NCBI GenBank assembly: GCA_031272375.1
Contig: JAISTY010000134.1
Location: forward strand, 1 to 7,183
DNA length: 7,183 nucleotides
Reading direction: 5' to 3'
Source of the DNA: Opitutaceae bacterium
Lineage (GTDB): Bacteria > Verrucomicrobiota > Verrucomicrobiia > Opitutales > Opitutaceae
Shown: piece after piece, positions 6,984-7,183 of the stretch
Numbering within the stretch: position 1 is the stretch's first letter
How the letters are laid out: each line of letters opens with the position of its first letter
Notes under the pieces: model-generated
The model's input: the letters and a program-made list of their open reading frames with translations, nothing else
What the model was told of the DNA's origin: nothing
The model's database searches: none
Made by a program: the position numbers and the translations under genes

Positions 6984-7183
6984 CCCCTCTCTTCCACCCC
7001 GCTTTCCCCGCCGACGCAACCGCCAACAACCTCCCCCGCGCGCCCCTCCCGCGTCGCCCTTTTCAACCTTCCGCTTGCCAGGTTTCACAAGCCGCCCAAC
7101 CTCCGCGCGCGTCCCGTTTTCAAAACGCCCGCATCCCGCAACCTCCCAACCCAAACGCCACCATGTCACGCGCCACTCCCGCT
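6984..7183. promoter_or_regulatory. Upstream region of the LacI-family gene
   Basis: These 200 bases hold no gene I can support on either strand. Near the regulator they have a purine-rich ribosome site on the minus strand. Further upstream are an imperfect inverted repeat (GCTTG at 7073-7077 and CAAGC at 7088-7092; minus strand reads GCTTGTGAAACC...) and a perfect palindrome at 7115-7127. No strong -35/-10 pair is evident. Confidence 0.5.
7115..7127. promoter_or_regulatory. Perfect palindrome, candidate operator
   Basis: CGTTTTCAAAACG is a perfect inverted repeat with 6-base arms around one central base, 132 bases upstream of the LacI-family start codon. LacI-family regulators bind short palindromes of this size, so it could be an operator for this regulator or for a gene beyond the right edge. 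Its centre is not the CpG of the common LacI/PurR consensus, so the assignment is tentative. Confidence 0.35.

Noticed and set aside
6984..7169. 62-residue N-terminal extension of the LacI-family regulator
   Set aside because: It is Gly/Arg-rich without family resemblance. The ATG at 6983 has a ribosome site and places the helix-turn-helix close to the N-terminus, as is usual.

Overview
This window looks like ordinary chromosome from a high-GC Gram-negative bacterium, most likely Verrucomicrobiota and probably Opitutales/Opitutaceae. That placement is inference. It rests on the style of the small ferredoxin, a LacI-family regulator with a 'GYRPNPFVTALM' hinge, an undecaprenyl-phosphate sugar transferase ending in '...PQKNAY', and an intergenic repeat of the 'aatccgtggtt' type. 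I found no phage, insertion sequence, CRISPR array, tRNA, rRNA or defence system, and no gene family that looks new.

Layout. On the minus strand, reading right to left from 2567: folC (folylpolyglutamate/dihydrofolate synthase), a 78-residue single-cluster [4Fe-4S] ferredoxin followed by a clear intrinsic terminator, then aroK (shikimate kinase) overlapping by 4 bases the start of queG (epoxyqueuosine reductase), which runs off the left edge. Diverging from folC on the plus strand is a complete polyprenyl-phosphate sugar transferase (2689-4122). Next come 143 AT-richer bases carrying a decayed two-copy repeat, then lnt (apolipoprotein N-acyltransferase, 4266-5927). A LacI-family regulator (5931-6983, minus strand) converges on lnt with 3 bases between the stop codons. 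The last 200 bases are its upstream region and hold a perfect 13-base palindrome.

How the genes work together. The left half is cofactor, aromatic and tRNA-modification housekeeping (folate, shikimate, queuosine, electron transfer). The middle is envelope biology: the first membrane step of polysaccharide assembly, and the last step of lipoprotein maturation. The regulator's target is not visible.

The most interesting signals are not genes. One is a strong strand asymmetry: minus-strand genes favour G-ending codons and plus-strand genes favour C-ending codons, as expected from intense replication-linked GC skew. Others are a near-identical element upstream of both folC and aroK, the degenerate intergenic repeat, and the palindrome upstream of the regulator.
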